Shown here piece by piece: positions 49,601-60,160 of a stretch of DNA of 64,000 nucleotides. Position 1 is the stretch's first letter; every line of letters begins with the position of its first letter. Source of the DNA: Saxidomus purpurata (Eukaryota > Mollusca > Bivalvia > Venerida > Veneridae). The position numbers and the translations under genes were made by a program. Location of the stretch: NCBI GenBank assembly GCA_022818135.1, contig JAFMSR010000016.1:2308237-2372236 (forward strand). The letters run 5' to 3'. Under the pieces are notes generated by a model. That model was not told where the DNA came from and searched no databases. It saw nothing but the letters and a program-made list of their open reading frames with translations.

Positions 49601-52600
49601 TACTTTGAGTTTCAAGTCAATACCTTTGATAGTATTCAAGATATTTGAAATTATAAAAAACTTTAACCAAAAATTCTAAGTTAAAAAGGGGCATACATCT
49701 GTCAAAAATCAAAACAGAGTTATGGAGATTGTTTCCTCAGGTGTAGATGTTGATGGTAAACATATAGTTTGAGTTTCAAGTCAATACCTTTGATAGTATT
49801 CAAGATATTTGACTTTATAAAAAACTTTAACCAACGCAGACGCCGACGCCGACGCCGGGGCGAGTGCAATAGTCTCCTTATTCTTCGAATAGTCGAGCTA
49901 AAAATAGCTGTAATGATACAGATATAGCCCAAATCATAAATTAGTAAGTGGACCGCTGCCCGATTTACTTATCCAAGGGAGGTAACCAGTATACTGTTTC
50001 TGTTTGTTATACGAGTAGGAGGTAGTCATCAGAAAGGTTTAAAGAAACATATAACATCATTATTTGGTAGTATTATTTATCAACAAGTACACATTTGTTC
50101 TACAAATTCTCGTGACGGAAACTGCTTCTGTAGCGAACCGGTTTTGTCTATTTTGTATACCCTTTTGGAGCCCCGTTACTTGTGCGCATGCGCAAGGAAA
50201 AAAGTCAATGTTTATGTTCCGTTAAAGCTAAAGAGCTAAACATTTATATTGTCGAACTTTTGAATGACTGAACCTTTCTAAATTAAAATATTTTAAGAAA
50301 ACCTTCATCTCGTGACGGAAACTGCTTCGATACCAGTAATCGAACTCATCTGAGATCTTACAGCCATGCAAATTATGTTCAAGTTTAGTTAGGACTACTT
50401 CAGAAATGTGAGTGCTAGAGTGTAAACAAACCAACTGTTGAGGGACAACGAAAGACATCAGGCAATCAGCTTGAAATCTTTGTACTCAGGTGAGCTAATG
50501 AAATCCACCTTATTCTTAATCAAAATTGGTTTTAATACAAAAAGACATCTAAAAGCTTTATAAGAAGGTAAGTAAGATATTTCACATTTATGTGTAATGA
50601 AGTAAACAAAATTGAACATCTAGTTTAAGCCATAATATGCTGATTTACCTTTTTCCCAACTGTTTTAGAAGGTTCTGGGTTTTCATATATTATTTCATCA
50701 TTTGTACCAACTTTTGCTTTAGTTGCCTTTAGCTCTGTTGCTGGGGCATTTTCATAAATGTCTCCTGAAATGTAATTGGCAGAATTGTAAATAAAGTCAC
50801 TTTTGTATGAACTTATGTCAAGTCTTAACTACTCACAATGCTCATCTAATTCCATAGAAAACATCTGAAATGTCTCATTAATCGCATGATTTAAGTTCAA
50901 TGACCCTTTTTACCCCTTTCCCCGACTCAGATCTGACATGTGTCAGAGAAATTTTGACAGTGTTAATGACATTAATTGGTGTGCTGTTTGAGGTGAACCA
51001 GTAAGAAAACTCCTTTGAGAAAGCATAATTAACTTGGAGCATTGCTAGAATGCATGCATTGAAATCCAGGGTTGTGTTAAAAAAATAGATGCCAATAGGC
51101 AAAATGTCGGGCCCACCAGCTTCTTTGGATTGAAGGAAATAGCTTCTTTGTCCTATTGTGGTAATCAGTTATGATAGGTCAATTAAAAGTCCTTCACAGC
51201 ACAAGAAAGTTACCCCAAAAAAGTCCATTAATCATTAAGTGTGACATACAGACCTGAGTTTTAACACTCCGTCCCATTATAGTGAACAGAATGTCCCTAG
51301 TCAAATCAAAATCCTTCAATGCATGAGATTCAGCCCTAACAAGGTATTGTCCATTGAGATACAGATCTAGGTCTTGCATGAGACACTTTGTCAAATTGTG
51401 CTGAAGAACTGTGACGGGTCAACTCAAATCCTTCAATGCACGAGGAAGCTATAGCCCAAACATCTGTTCATTGTTGACCTTTATTATCCAAGTGTGGACT
51501 TTGTCTTTGAGCTACAGACCAGGATGTTTGTGCTTTCTTGTGAACAACTAAGCCAAGTTGCAATTGGTCGCTCCTAACTTGAGTTATTGAGCGGAAACCT
51601 TTTTTCTATTTTTAGTAACATTGACCTTGACCCTAGTGACCCCAAATGCAATCCCAAGCTTCATTTCCATGCAAGCTACTTACACACCGAGTTTCACTGC
51701 AATTGGTCACTCCCAACTAAAGTTATTGAGCGGAAACCAATGCTTAATGCCCACCAACATACGACATCGGCATTCTAATAATCAGGTTTTTTTTCCAAAT
51801 TTGATAATCTAGTGAACAAAATCTGACATGTACAAATAAGCATGAATTACAATGTCCTTGCATATTTATCTCCGTAAACTGAAAGATAACTGAATACATG
51901 ACCATGTAATTTTCTTATTTAACATTATGTAAAATTATTCTCATATCCTTTATTTAATTTTTTTCGGTGGTTTATCAAAATATAACGGTGAATTATATCC
52001 CGATTAACTCACTGTCCACTCAGTGAAAATTATCAAAATTTTCTACCCGGTTTAACGTCAAAATATATACCGAGCGTAACGAACGCAGGAAACCATACGA
52101 CGTCGACGTCTCGTTTCCCGCGATTTTAGACATTTTATTGAAACGAACTCAACAAAAGTAGAGTTATAGGCATAAAATAAACAGAAAAATTGTTGGTATC
52201 GATGTAATATCGCGATAATTTCACTCATGAGCACAAAAAGTAGTTATTTTCACTCATAGCTGCGCCACCCGTGAAAATATCATTTTTGGTGCCCACTTGG
52301 TGAAATTATAACGTGATATTACACCGAAACCAATAATAATTATTATCTTCTTTATAATCATTTACACAGATGAAACTTAAGTTTTGTTCATTTGATGTTT
52401 AAGCAGTAGTCTGATCAATAGTCGACTGGTGCTCATTTCTTTCATTTTGTTTATTATCTAACTTTAAAGACCTTTGTTCTTGTCCACTGCACTTCCTATC
52501 ATTGTGCTTGACCATTATATGAAGTTGTATTGAATTCTAACCAGTAGTTTTCGAATTATGCTCCGGACAAGGAAAAGTAACAAAGGGCAATAACTCTATA

Positions 52601-55600
52601 ATTAGTCAAGATAGAGTTATGGTTCTTATACACTGCACTTCCTCTCATTATGCTTCACCATTGTATGAACTTGTATTGAATTCAAACCAGTAGTTTTCAA
52701 GTTATGCTCCAGACAAGGAAAAGTAACAAAGGGCAATAACTCTGTAATGAGTCAAGATGGAGTTATGGTTCTTGTATACTGCACATCCTCTCAATGTACA
52801 CTGCAACCTCGTTATAACACGGTAGTCGGGGTCCAAAGGGTCAGACCTGAGCTATAAGTGAGAGTAAATTTTATAATGAGGTCTGTTCATCGGCCATTGT
52901 TTTCTTGCAAAATAAAGATGTAAAACGTATACCCCACCCACCCAACTAAATTAAAGCATACTGATGCTTGACATGCATTGTGTTTTAATGTGTAATTGAG
53001 AGGTTAAATTGTAGAAAACAATGACAATATGGAAATAAATTAGTAAATTAATCACAAAATTAAATAGATAAAAGAGGACATCTTACGTAAATATTTGCTA
53101 TTTAAAACGAAAGTACATGCATTTTCAGAAAATGATATGGCTAAAGTGAAAGTACATTTTTTGTTGTTTTCTTTTTCAGAAAATGATATGGTAATTGATT
53201 GATTAAAGTTCAGTTAAACCAACAACAAAAGATGTGCAAACAAATTTTAATTCACACGATTTGCAAGTTATTGTCAAACAAACAAAGAGATCAGCTTGTT
53301 GTGAAAACCTTACTGACACCAAACCGGTCATCCGTAATTGTTTTAACACTTCTGTGTTAATGGACTCTTTTCAAGCATCTACCTGACAATCATCGATTAT
53401 CAACCTGCCTTTTTTTATTTACAGTTTCGAACATTAGTTTTGTATAGGGACAATGCTTTTCTGACAGAAATAATTTTGATCAACACCAAAACTTTTGGGA
53501 GCCAAGGCACTACCGCGTTATACCGGGATTCGCGTTATATCCGGGCGCGTTATAACAAGGTTGCAGTGTACTTGACCATTGTATGAAATTGTTTTTGAAT
53601 TCAAACTGTAGTTTTTAAGTTATTCTCCAGCCAATGAAAACTAACAAAGGGCAATAACTCTGTAATTAGTCAGGATAGAGTTGTGGTTCTTGTACTATGC
53701 ACTTCCTCTGAACGTGCTTGACCATTGCTTAAAGTTGTATTGAAATCTAATCAGTTATTCTCAAGTTATGCTGCGGACAAGAAAAATGCAACAGACTGAC
53801 CCACCACAGGGTGACTCCAGTATATTCCCCTTAACTTCGTTTCGGGGATATAATGAAACAAATTTTCGGCAGTGGAGCAGATATTCAAAAGTTTTTTTTC
53901 CTGAACTACATGTAGTTACACAAAACAAACCTTCTTGGGCTTGTTTCTTTCCCTTTTTATCTTTAAAGAAACCTTGCTTGCTTGTCTTTTCTTTTCCTTT
54001 CTTTTCTGAAAGTGTACAATGGTTATGCAATTTTATTCTTTGAACGAAACAAGGCATTTATAATTACAAAGCATACATGATTTTTTGTTACAGGTAGCTA
54101 CATATGATGATATGTATAACCTATTAGGATTTAAGATGTAGAATATGTACTACAAGAGCTGTCAGTAGGACAGCGTGCTCGACTTTTTTAGTGCTTGCCA
54201 ATAAAACAAAACTTTGACAGTTAAGGGCACACAAGACTTTAACTAGGAATTTCTAAGTACAAATCAAGAAAATTTTTCACAGAGTTATCTTCTTTTGCTT
54301 ACAGATAGGTCTTACGATAGTACATAAGTACTCCAACTTTCAAAGTAATATCTCCAATGGTTAAGTTAACAAGTGGACAAGAATGAAAATTTTAACTGAG
54401 TTTCTAAGTCAAAAAGGGCCATAATTCAAATAAAATCCTTGACAGAATTACCTTCTCCTGCCCATGTTTGGGAATCATGATGGTAAACAAGTATTCCAAC
54501 TTTCAAATTAATATCTCAAACAGTTCAGTCAAAAAGTGGACTGGTAAGAAAAACTTAACCATTTAGATTGTAAGTCGATAAAAGGCCTTAATTTTTAAAA
54601 CAAATTCCTGACAGAGTTACCTTCTCTTGCGTACAGATGGGGGTAATGATGTGAAATAGCATTAAAAGTTTCAAAGCAATATCTCAAAGGGTTAAGGCAA
54701 TAAGTGGATTTTACCCATGTTCAATGTATTTTCTAAGTCAAAAAGGGGCATAATTCTGTCAAAAACCTTGACAGAGTTATGTCCCTTTGTCTGTTGATGA
54801 AGGTCGTGATGGTAAACAAGTATGGTTAGTTTCAAAGCAATACCTCCAATGGTTTTGAAATAAAGTGAGGTGGTACGAAAAACTTAACCAAGCTCAATAC
54901 ACTTTCTAAGTAAAAAAGGGCCATAATTCTGTCAAAAACCTTGACAGAGTTATGTACTCTTGTCTGTAGATGGAGGTTATGATGGTAAACAAGTATGGTA
55001 AGTTTCAAAGCCATACCTCTAATACTTTTGAAATAAAGTGGGGTGGTACAAAAAAACTTAAACAAGGTGTGACGCCAACGCCAATGCCGGGGCGAGTAGG
55101 ATAGCTCCCCTTTTCATAGAAAAGTCAAGCTAAAAATGAATACATAATAAACTAGAAATGTGTCCATAGGACACACATAATCCCACATACATGTATCTAC
55201 TGTTGTCTATTTAGGGCCATCATATTGGCTGGTTAAAATCAAAATTTTATCTGGTAAAGCTTTATCTTATTAGTTTTAAACTTCTGCACACATTACAGAT
55301 TTACCATATATACACGATGCAATTACCTTAAATCAAAATTCTTCAATGCATGTCAGTGTTACAGTATGCATACACTATGTGCATATATACAGGATTCCAT
55401 GACCTTTAAACTCAAGTGTGAGTTTGCCCATCATGGTAGGGATGTGAGTCTTGCACGTGATACGTCATTTTCATGTGCTGAACATTTGTGAAATGTTTTA
55501 TAAAAATCCCATCATGCATGACAAGTTACAGCCAGGGTAAAAAAAATGGAAGGACAGATACAAGGACGGACATACAGTGCATCTTATTAGTTTCTTTCAT

Positions 55601-56698
55601 GAGCACGAGGTTCAGATCGAAATATCCGTCACTGAGGGTAACTGTTTTGGCGGGAACCAGGCTCTGCCGAGTTCACTCGAAACAGTTACCCGAAGTGACG
55701 GATATTTCCATCTGAACCAAGTATCTAATGGCAGAAACTTTTTCTTGTATACCGTCTTGCATTTTGAATATTTATTTAATATTTAAATACAAACTTATCG
55801 AAATGATGCATTTTAATATAACAAGAGGGCCATCATGGCCCTATATCGCTCACCTGACTACCATTGGCTATAATAAAAGGGGTCATGATTCTAACATAAT
55901 TCGTAGAGGTCCACTACACAATGCTAAGTAACATTTCAAATATCTATTATCTGCCTGTCAGCCTTGTTTTTTTAAAAAGTTTTCCCTATACAAGCCTATG
56001 TGAAAGGGGTTATTTTGACTAGGGGGTCATGATTTGAACAATCTTGGTAGAGGTCCACTAGACAATGCTACATGTTAAATATCTAAGCTCTAGGCCTTGT
56101 GGTTTCAGAGAAGAAGATTTTAAAGTTTTTCCTATAAAGCCTATGTAAAACCAAGTGATCCCCCTGGGCAGGGTCAATTTTGACCCGGGGCTCATAATTT
56201 GAACAATCTTGGTAGAGGTCCACTAGACAATGCCACATGCTAAATATCTAAGCTCTAGGCCTTGTGGTTTCAGAGAAGATTTTTTAAGTTTTTCCTATAA
56301 GCCTATGTAAAACCAAGTGACCCCCGGAAAGGTCAATTTTGACCCGGGGCTCATAATTTGAACAATCTTGGTAGAGGTCCACTAGACAATGCTACATGCC
56401 AAATATCTAAGCTCTAGGCCCTGTGGTTTCAGAGAAGAAGATTTTTTAAGTTTTTCCTATATAAGCCTATGTAAAACCAAGCTCAATGAACTTTAATCAT
56501 GATATGAAATTCGTAACTAATTACCTTGTTTTGCTTTTGTCTTTTTTGTTTTATCAACTTCAGCATAGACATCATTGCTTGTGCTAGTCACAGCAGTTTT
56601 TGTCTTGTCGACTGTTGAATAGACTGCAGCGCTGTCACCTGAAGGACTTCCACTAGTCGATGGTCCGGCAGATACATACATAGGATTGTCTTGCATTC
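43437..56698 (-). CDS. Spliced gene: multi-tyrosine signalling tail (5' exons outside window)
   Basis: Four minus-strand exons (56525-56698, 53931-54005, 50649-50764, 43437-43616) have AG/GT borders and compatible phases (1-1, 1-1, 1-0, 0) and join into 181 residues plus TAA with no stop. The segment has no signal peptide, membrane span or extracellular domain; it is polar, lysine-rich and holds seven tyrosines in Yxx-type motifs: YVSA, YSTV, YAEV, YENA, YENP, YADL and YVEV. It looks like the cytoplasmic tail of a surface receptor or adhesion protein, or of an adaptor. Introns are 2.5, 3.2 and 7.0 kb and mostly repeats. The ectodomain is unknown, so membership of the Ig class is a guess from the neighbour gene. 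Confidence 0.75.
43895..44500 (+). mobile_element. Degenerate family 1 element in the last intron of the minus-strand gene
   Basis: Head-like GGGGCATATATCACTCACCT, then about 140-bp units with ACATGATGA(T/C)(T/C)G and GTGGCTTCTAGAA, ending at CTCAACTTTGAGCAC without a clear GAGCTAA. Confidence 0.5.
44503..46311 (+). mobile_element. Family 1 element copy, near-identical partner of 39967-41910
   Basis: Same head, 42-bp array (44750-45115, fewer units), same middle block with AACATGTATTGCATCATCGC and same hairpin end. It lies on the other side of the ITIM/ITSM exon, in the same orientation as its partner. Confidence 0.8.
44750..45115 (+). repeat. 42-bp minisatellite, second array
   Basis: Same unit as the array at 40196-40720, about eight to nine units. 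Confidence 0.85.
46347..47432 (+). mobile_element. Family 1 element with about 145-bp core, 3' end missing
   Basis: Starts ACAAGAGGGCCAAGATGGCC. Six or so units carry CATGAAGATCCAATGAAAAA, CCTCTATTGCATACACAAGG and GATGACCCATGTTC. Ends after GACGACGGACATTAGG without the usual hairpin. Confidence 0.65.
47559..50498 (+). mobile_element. Probable family 1 element carrying a nested family 2 element
   Basis: Head ACAAGAAGGCCATGATGGCC at 47559 and an end CTCAGGTGAGCTAA at 50498 face each other around the family 2 element at 48675-49901 and unassigned DNA. Whether head and end belong to one element is not certain. Confidence 0.4.
48675..49901 (+). mobile_element. Family 2 element with about 165-bp tandem core
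   Basis: Starts ACAAGAGCTGTCACATGACA, GCTCGACTATTCG and ends CGAATAGTCGAGCTAA, after GCCGACGCCGACGCCGGGGC. The core repeats AACAGAGTTATGG, TTGTTTCCTCAGGTGTAGAT and GAGTTTCAAGTCAATACC about every 165 bp, four to five times. Confidence 0.8.
50649..50764 (-). CDS. Tail exon with two YEN (Grb2-type) motifs
   Basis: Minus strand, 116 bp, after TACATTTCAG, donor GTAAAT; starts in phase 1, ends in phase 0. It encodes DIYENAPATEL, a short lysine/valine stretch, then EIIYENPEPS. Both tyrosines fit YxN, the motif known to bind the SH2 domain of Grb2-type adaptors when phosphorylated. No start codon in the exon, so it is invisible to simple ORF searches; evidence is the splice borders, open frame and exact phase fit to both neighbours. 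Confidence 0.7.
51400..51780 (+). repeat. Dispersed repeat with TTATTGAGCGGAAACC
   Basis: Two units here (about 51585 and 51725) and a relative at about 58135. Frames at 51587-51812 run through it and are not supported as genes. Confidence 0.45.
51963..52335. mobile_element. Diverged relative of the palindromic MITE
   Basis: Ends TTTCGGTG and CACCGAAA, and an inner inverted pair ATTTTCACTCAT / CGTGAAAATATC around GCGCCACC, like the centre of the palindrome at 9012-9161. Confidence 0.5.
52480..53845 (+). repeat. About 140-bp tandem repeat split by a MITE
   Basis: Units carry GGGCAATAACTCTGTAAT, TAGAGTTATGGTTCTTGTA and CACTTCCTCTCA. Two units precede and two follow the MITE at 52799-53568. 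It ends near TTCGTTTCGGGGATATAATG. Confidence 0.65.
52799..53568. mobile_element. 770-bp Tc1/mariner (pogo-like) MITE with TA target duplication
   Basis: Ends CACTGCAACCTCGTTATAAC and GTTATAACAAGGTTGCAGTG are inverse, flanked by TA on both sides (52797-52798 and 53569-53570). Removing it restores the surrounding repeat unit (TCAATGTA then CTTGACC). TA targets are known for Tc1/mariner, and ends of this style for pogo/Tigger types. No transposase frame. Confidence 0.85.
53931..54005 (-). CDS. Lysine-rich tail exon
   Basis: Minus strand, 75 bp, after TACACTTTCAG, donor GTTTGT (weaker than consensus). Phase 1-1, so it links the exons on both sides without changing the frame. It encodes 24 full codons, ten of them Lys, with GFFKDKKGKK as the only non-charged break. 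No tyrosine. It could be skipped without frameshift, so it is a candidate cassette exon. The overlapping plus-strand frame over this T-rich stretch is a shadow. Confidence 0.6.
54152..55133 (+). mobile_element. Family 2 element
   Basis: Starts ACAAGAGCTGTCAGTAGGAC, GTGCTCGACTTTTT and ends GAAAAGTCAAGCTAA after CAATGCCGGGGCGAGTA. The core repeats AAAAAGGGCCATAATTCTGTC and CTTGACAGAGTTA about every 170-180 bp. Confidence 0.75.
55609..55718. repeat. Inverted repeat with 39-bp arms
   Basis: GGTTCAGAT, AATATCCGTCACT, GGGTAACTGTTT are inverted on the right with few changes; the 31-base loop holds GGCGGGAACCAGGCTCTGCC. Lies in an intron of the minus-strand gene. Confidence 0.85.
55821..56482 (+). 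mobile_element. Family 1 element truncated close to a coding exon
   Basis: Head ACAAGAGGGCCATCATGGCC, core units of about 170 bp, then it stops at GTAAAACCAAGCTCAATG, 43 bases from the donor side of the exon at 56525. No GAGCTAA end. Confidence 0.7.
56525..56698 (-). CDS. Tail exon with YVSA, YSTV and YAEV motifs
   Basis: Minus strand, after TTTCTAG, ending at donor GTAATT; 174 bp, phase 1-1. It reads as a Ser/Thr/Gly-rich linker (GPSTSGSPSGD) with NPMYVSA before it and two copies of a Y-x-x-V-D-K-T-K block after it (YSTVDKTKT and YAEVDKTKK). The basic run KTKKTKAKQ continues into the next exon. Being low in hydrophobic residues, it is cytoplasmic or disordered. An upstream in-frame ATG exists inside the intron but the splice acceptor and phase make an internal exon more likely. 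Confidence 0.7.
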
Positions 56699-57027
56699 CT
56701 AGAAAGAGCACATTGCACTGCAACCGTTTACTTAGTAAGCTTTATATATTAGAAACAAATTCTGATGGGCATGGCTTGTTTACAATTCACAGAAAGGGTA
56801 CATAGAATAACATATCAAGTCACAGAACAGTTAGGCAATCAAAGGACTGAAAGTGCTGGAGGGTCGATTGTCTCTGAACAACACAGACTGTACACATACA
56901 TGTGTAAATATCAGGGCAACCCATGCATGAGTAAAGTTATCAACAAACTGGAGACACAAATGTCCACAGAGTTTGACCTTTAACCATATGTGTAAACTTT
57001 ACTTTTGATAGGAACCCATGTGCTTAC

Positions 57028-57043
57028 CTTTTGCATTCAGTGA
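57028..57043 (-). other. Possible 16-bp microexon of the minus-strand gene
   Basis: Minus strand: TAG acceptor, then codons SLNAK plus one G, then a strong donor GTAAGC. Its phase-1 end fits the exon at 56698. The upstream pyrimidine tract is poor and the exon is tiny, so chance is a real alternative. Confidence 0.2.
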
Positions 57044-57599
57044 CTACATGTATGTTCAACTACCCTATAAAGTATCATAGCTGTGAATGGTAATTTTTAC
57101 AAACTTGAACTGAAAATTCAAAGTTTGCACAACTTTTAATGTCATTCAAAAGTTATGGGATTTGCCCATAGGGTTGAATGTATTGTGTCAATAATACAAA
57201 ATAAATCCCTATCCTAAATTGTAGGCAAAAACTGAACAATGAGCAAGATCAAAGAAGACACAGAGTAAATTAATAACTGAACAAGAAAAACAGTGATACA
57301 AAGTATCACAGCGGGCCCACAAACAAAACTGACATGTAAATATTCTAGAAATTGGTGATGATTGATGTTGAGGCATGGCCCCAAAAGAATTCTGGTTGTA
57401 CAAGCAAAACCTGACACGACTACTGACTGAACTTTACTGTTATCGAATAATATGTATACAGTATGTCTTATTAACATTATCCTTATAAGTTTGACATGAA
57501 TGAAGTTTTCTATGATTATTTGCTTTAAAACATTTAAAATGGTTTAAAGTCTTAAAATTATAAGTAAAACAGTAGAAAAATGTTAAAAAAAAATGTATT

Positions 57600-57685
57600 A
57601 GATGGGCTTCGAACGCGCGAGCTCCGCAGTAAATCAGCGCAATATCAATTTCCAGCATTTCTACCAACTGCTCATGTCCACCGAC
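57600..57685 (-). ncRNA. tRNA-like sequence (SINE-type)
   Basis: Minus strand A box TGAGCAGTTGGTAG and B box GCGTTCGAAGCCC are present, but the distance between them is long and no cloverleaf closes, so a SINE or tRNA relic is likely. Confidence 0.45.
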
Positions 57686-58765
57686 TATAGGGCTATAGGT
57701 AAAAAACGAGTTGTTATAAATTTTTATGTCCAAGTCGTTCGTTTGCGCATTAATAGTATTTACGATTAATTACACATTTTAAGAACAATAACGAAATAAT
57801 ATTATTCTATTCTGAAATGTTTTTAAATTATTTAGATTTATTACTATATAATTTTGAAAACAGAAATCGCTATAATGCCTAACAACTGTTTATATGGAAC
57901 TACTTGTTTGTATGTTGTGCGTTCGGCCGTAAGGCCGATATACTCTGTTAACTTTGGCTCGATTTTAACAATCGACCCAAAAAGAATGTGTGTGGTTCAG
58001 GTTACCCGACCGACACTTTTTTCTGACCACCTCTAGAACTTTTTCCAAAAGGTATTTGGTTTTTCAGTACACAAAACTGTCCATGACCAATGCCCCTACT
58101 AAATTTTAGACTTTTGGCTTAAAGCTTTCTCAAGTTATTGAGCGGAAACCGTTTTTGACTGCTAGGTTACTGTGACCTTAACTTTTGACCCAGTAACCTA
58201 AACATGAAAAAGTTTCATCAACTGTCCATGACAAATATGAATTTTTTCAATCTGATGACCTGGTTTTTGACCCCATTTGATCCAGTTGAACATGGCTTAG
58301 AGGTTATAGAAAAATATTCTAATAAATTCTCATTATGATTGAGGGTCATATGTGGTCTCTAGGGTGTAAACAAGGTTTTTGTCTAGCATACGACCTGCTG
58401 ACCAAGTTCTTGAGCCAATGTGACCAACTGTCAAACTCATCCAAGATCTTGCCACCATACATCTTTGGTGCAATTTTGATCAAGATTGCACAGGAAATGT
58501 GACCTCGCCTAATGTGGACAACTGACGAATGGAGGACTGAGCTATACTCAGCTTTGCTCAGGTGAGAAAAATTGCAAGAAAGAATGTCTTGGCATGACTA
58601 CGAAATCATGATCCTACATCGCTTACCTTGGTACTATTGGCCATTTTACAAAGTCAACAACAGGGTAAAAGAAAACTAAGTACAGCTATAAAAGTTTTTA
58701 AGTCTTTGTAAACTCTACATGTTGTTTGGATGGAAATAAAACATATTAGATGTGCGGAAAGAAAA

Positions 58766-60160
58766 ACAAGAGGCTATGATGGCCCTATATCGCTCACCTG
58801 AGTACAAGTGCACTTGCCTGGTGGGTGTGGTCAATTTTGACTCCAGAGGCATGATTTAACAAAGTAGGTAAAAGATCAATAGACAATGTTACATACCAAA
58901 TATCTAAGCACTAGGCCTTGTAGTTTTAGAAAAGATTTTTAAAGTTTTTTCTATACCAAACGACCCCCTGGGCAGGGTAAATTTTGACCCTGAGGGCATC
59001 ATTTCAACAAAATTTGAAGAGATCCACTAGAAACTGTTACATACTAAATCTCTAGGCTCTAAACCTGGTTTTGGAGGAGAAGACTTTTAAATGTTCTCCT
59101 ACCGGTATATACGTCTATGTAAACAAGAGGGCCAAGATGGCCCTATATCGCTCATCTTGGTACAAGTCCACTTGCCTGGTGGAAGATCACTAGAAAAATC
59201 ACTAGACAATGTCTAGGTCTACAAGGCAATGCTACATGCCAAATATCTAAGCTCTAGGCCTTGTGATTTCAAAGAAGAAGATTTATAAAGTTTTTCCTAT
59301 ATAAGCCTTTGTAAAACTCAGTGACCCCCCAGGCAAGATTAATTTTGATCCAGGATTTTAAATATCTATTATCTGCCTGCCGGCCTTGTTTTTTTAAAAA
59401 GTTTTTCCTATACAAGCCTATGTGAAAGGGGTTATTTTGACTAGGGGGTCATGATTTGAACAATCTTGGTAGAGGTCCACTAGACAATGCTACATGCCAA
59501 ATATCTAAGCTCTAGGCCTTGTGGTTTCAGAAGAAGATTTTTAAAGTTTTTCCTATATAAGCCTTTGTAAAACTCAGTGACCCCCCAGGCAAGATTAATT
59601 TTGATCCAGGATTTTAAATATCTATTATCTGCCTGCCGGCCTTGTTTTTTTAAAAAGTTTTCCCTATACAAGCCTATGTGAAAGGGGTTATTTCGACTAG
59701 GGGGTCATGATTTGAACAATCTTGGTAGAGGTCCACTAGACAATGCTACATGCCAAATATCTAAGCTCTAGGCCTTGTGGTTTCAGAGAAGAAGATTTTT
59801 AAAGTTTTTCCTATATAAGCCTATGCAAAACTTAGTGACAAACCGCGCAGGGTCAATTTTGACCTGGGGTTCATAATTTGAACAATCTTGGTAGAGGTCT
59901 ACTAGACAATGCTACATGCCAAATATCTAAGTTCTAGGCCTTGTGGTTTCAGAGAAGATTTTTAAAAGTTTTTCCTATTTGTTGCCATAGCAACCAGAGT
60001 TCTGCATGGAATGGAATTCTTTGAACAATTTTGTTAGAGCTTCATGCAAGGAACATCCCTGCATAGTTTCATCATCATTGGCCTAGTGGTTTCAGAGGAT
60101 ATGTCATTTGAATAAAAATGTTGACGGACGACAGACAATTATCCATCAGAAAAGCTCACC
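58766..60160 (+). mobile_element. Family 1 element(s), one nested at 59123
   Basis: Heads ACAAGAGGCTATGATGGCCC at 58766 and ACAAGAGGGCCAAGATGGCC at 59123. The core after 59123 has about 170-bp units plus one 256-bp tandem duplication (near 59313 and 59569). It runs to GACGGACGACAGACAATTATCC and AGCTCACCCTG. Confidence 0.65.

Larger units (their letters stand above)
56699..58765. other. Upstream intron region of the minus-strand gene
   Basis: No membrane-span exon or Ig-like exon was found on the minus strand. Contains the possible microexon at 57028, a tRNA-like sequence at 57600 and, from about 58130 to 58565, a degenerate family 1 core ending TCAGGTGAG. The hydrophobic frame at 57214-57477 lacks splice borders and is not accepted. 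Confidence 0.4.

Noticed and set aside
53761..54057. 98-residue minus-strand frame as a single-exon gene
   Set aside because: Only the lysine-rich middle (53931-54005) is bounded by splice signals that fit the neighbouring exons; the rest is intron.
57214..57477. Hydrophobic minus-strand frame as the missing membrane exon
   Set aside because: Not followed by basic residues and a fitting phase-1 donor; composition is typical of AT-rich noncoding DNA. No stalk or Ig exon lies upstream.
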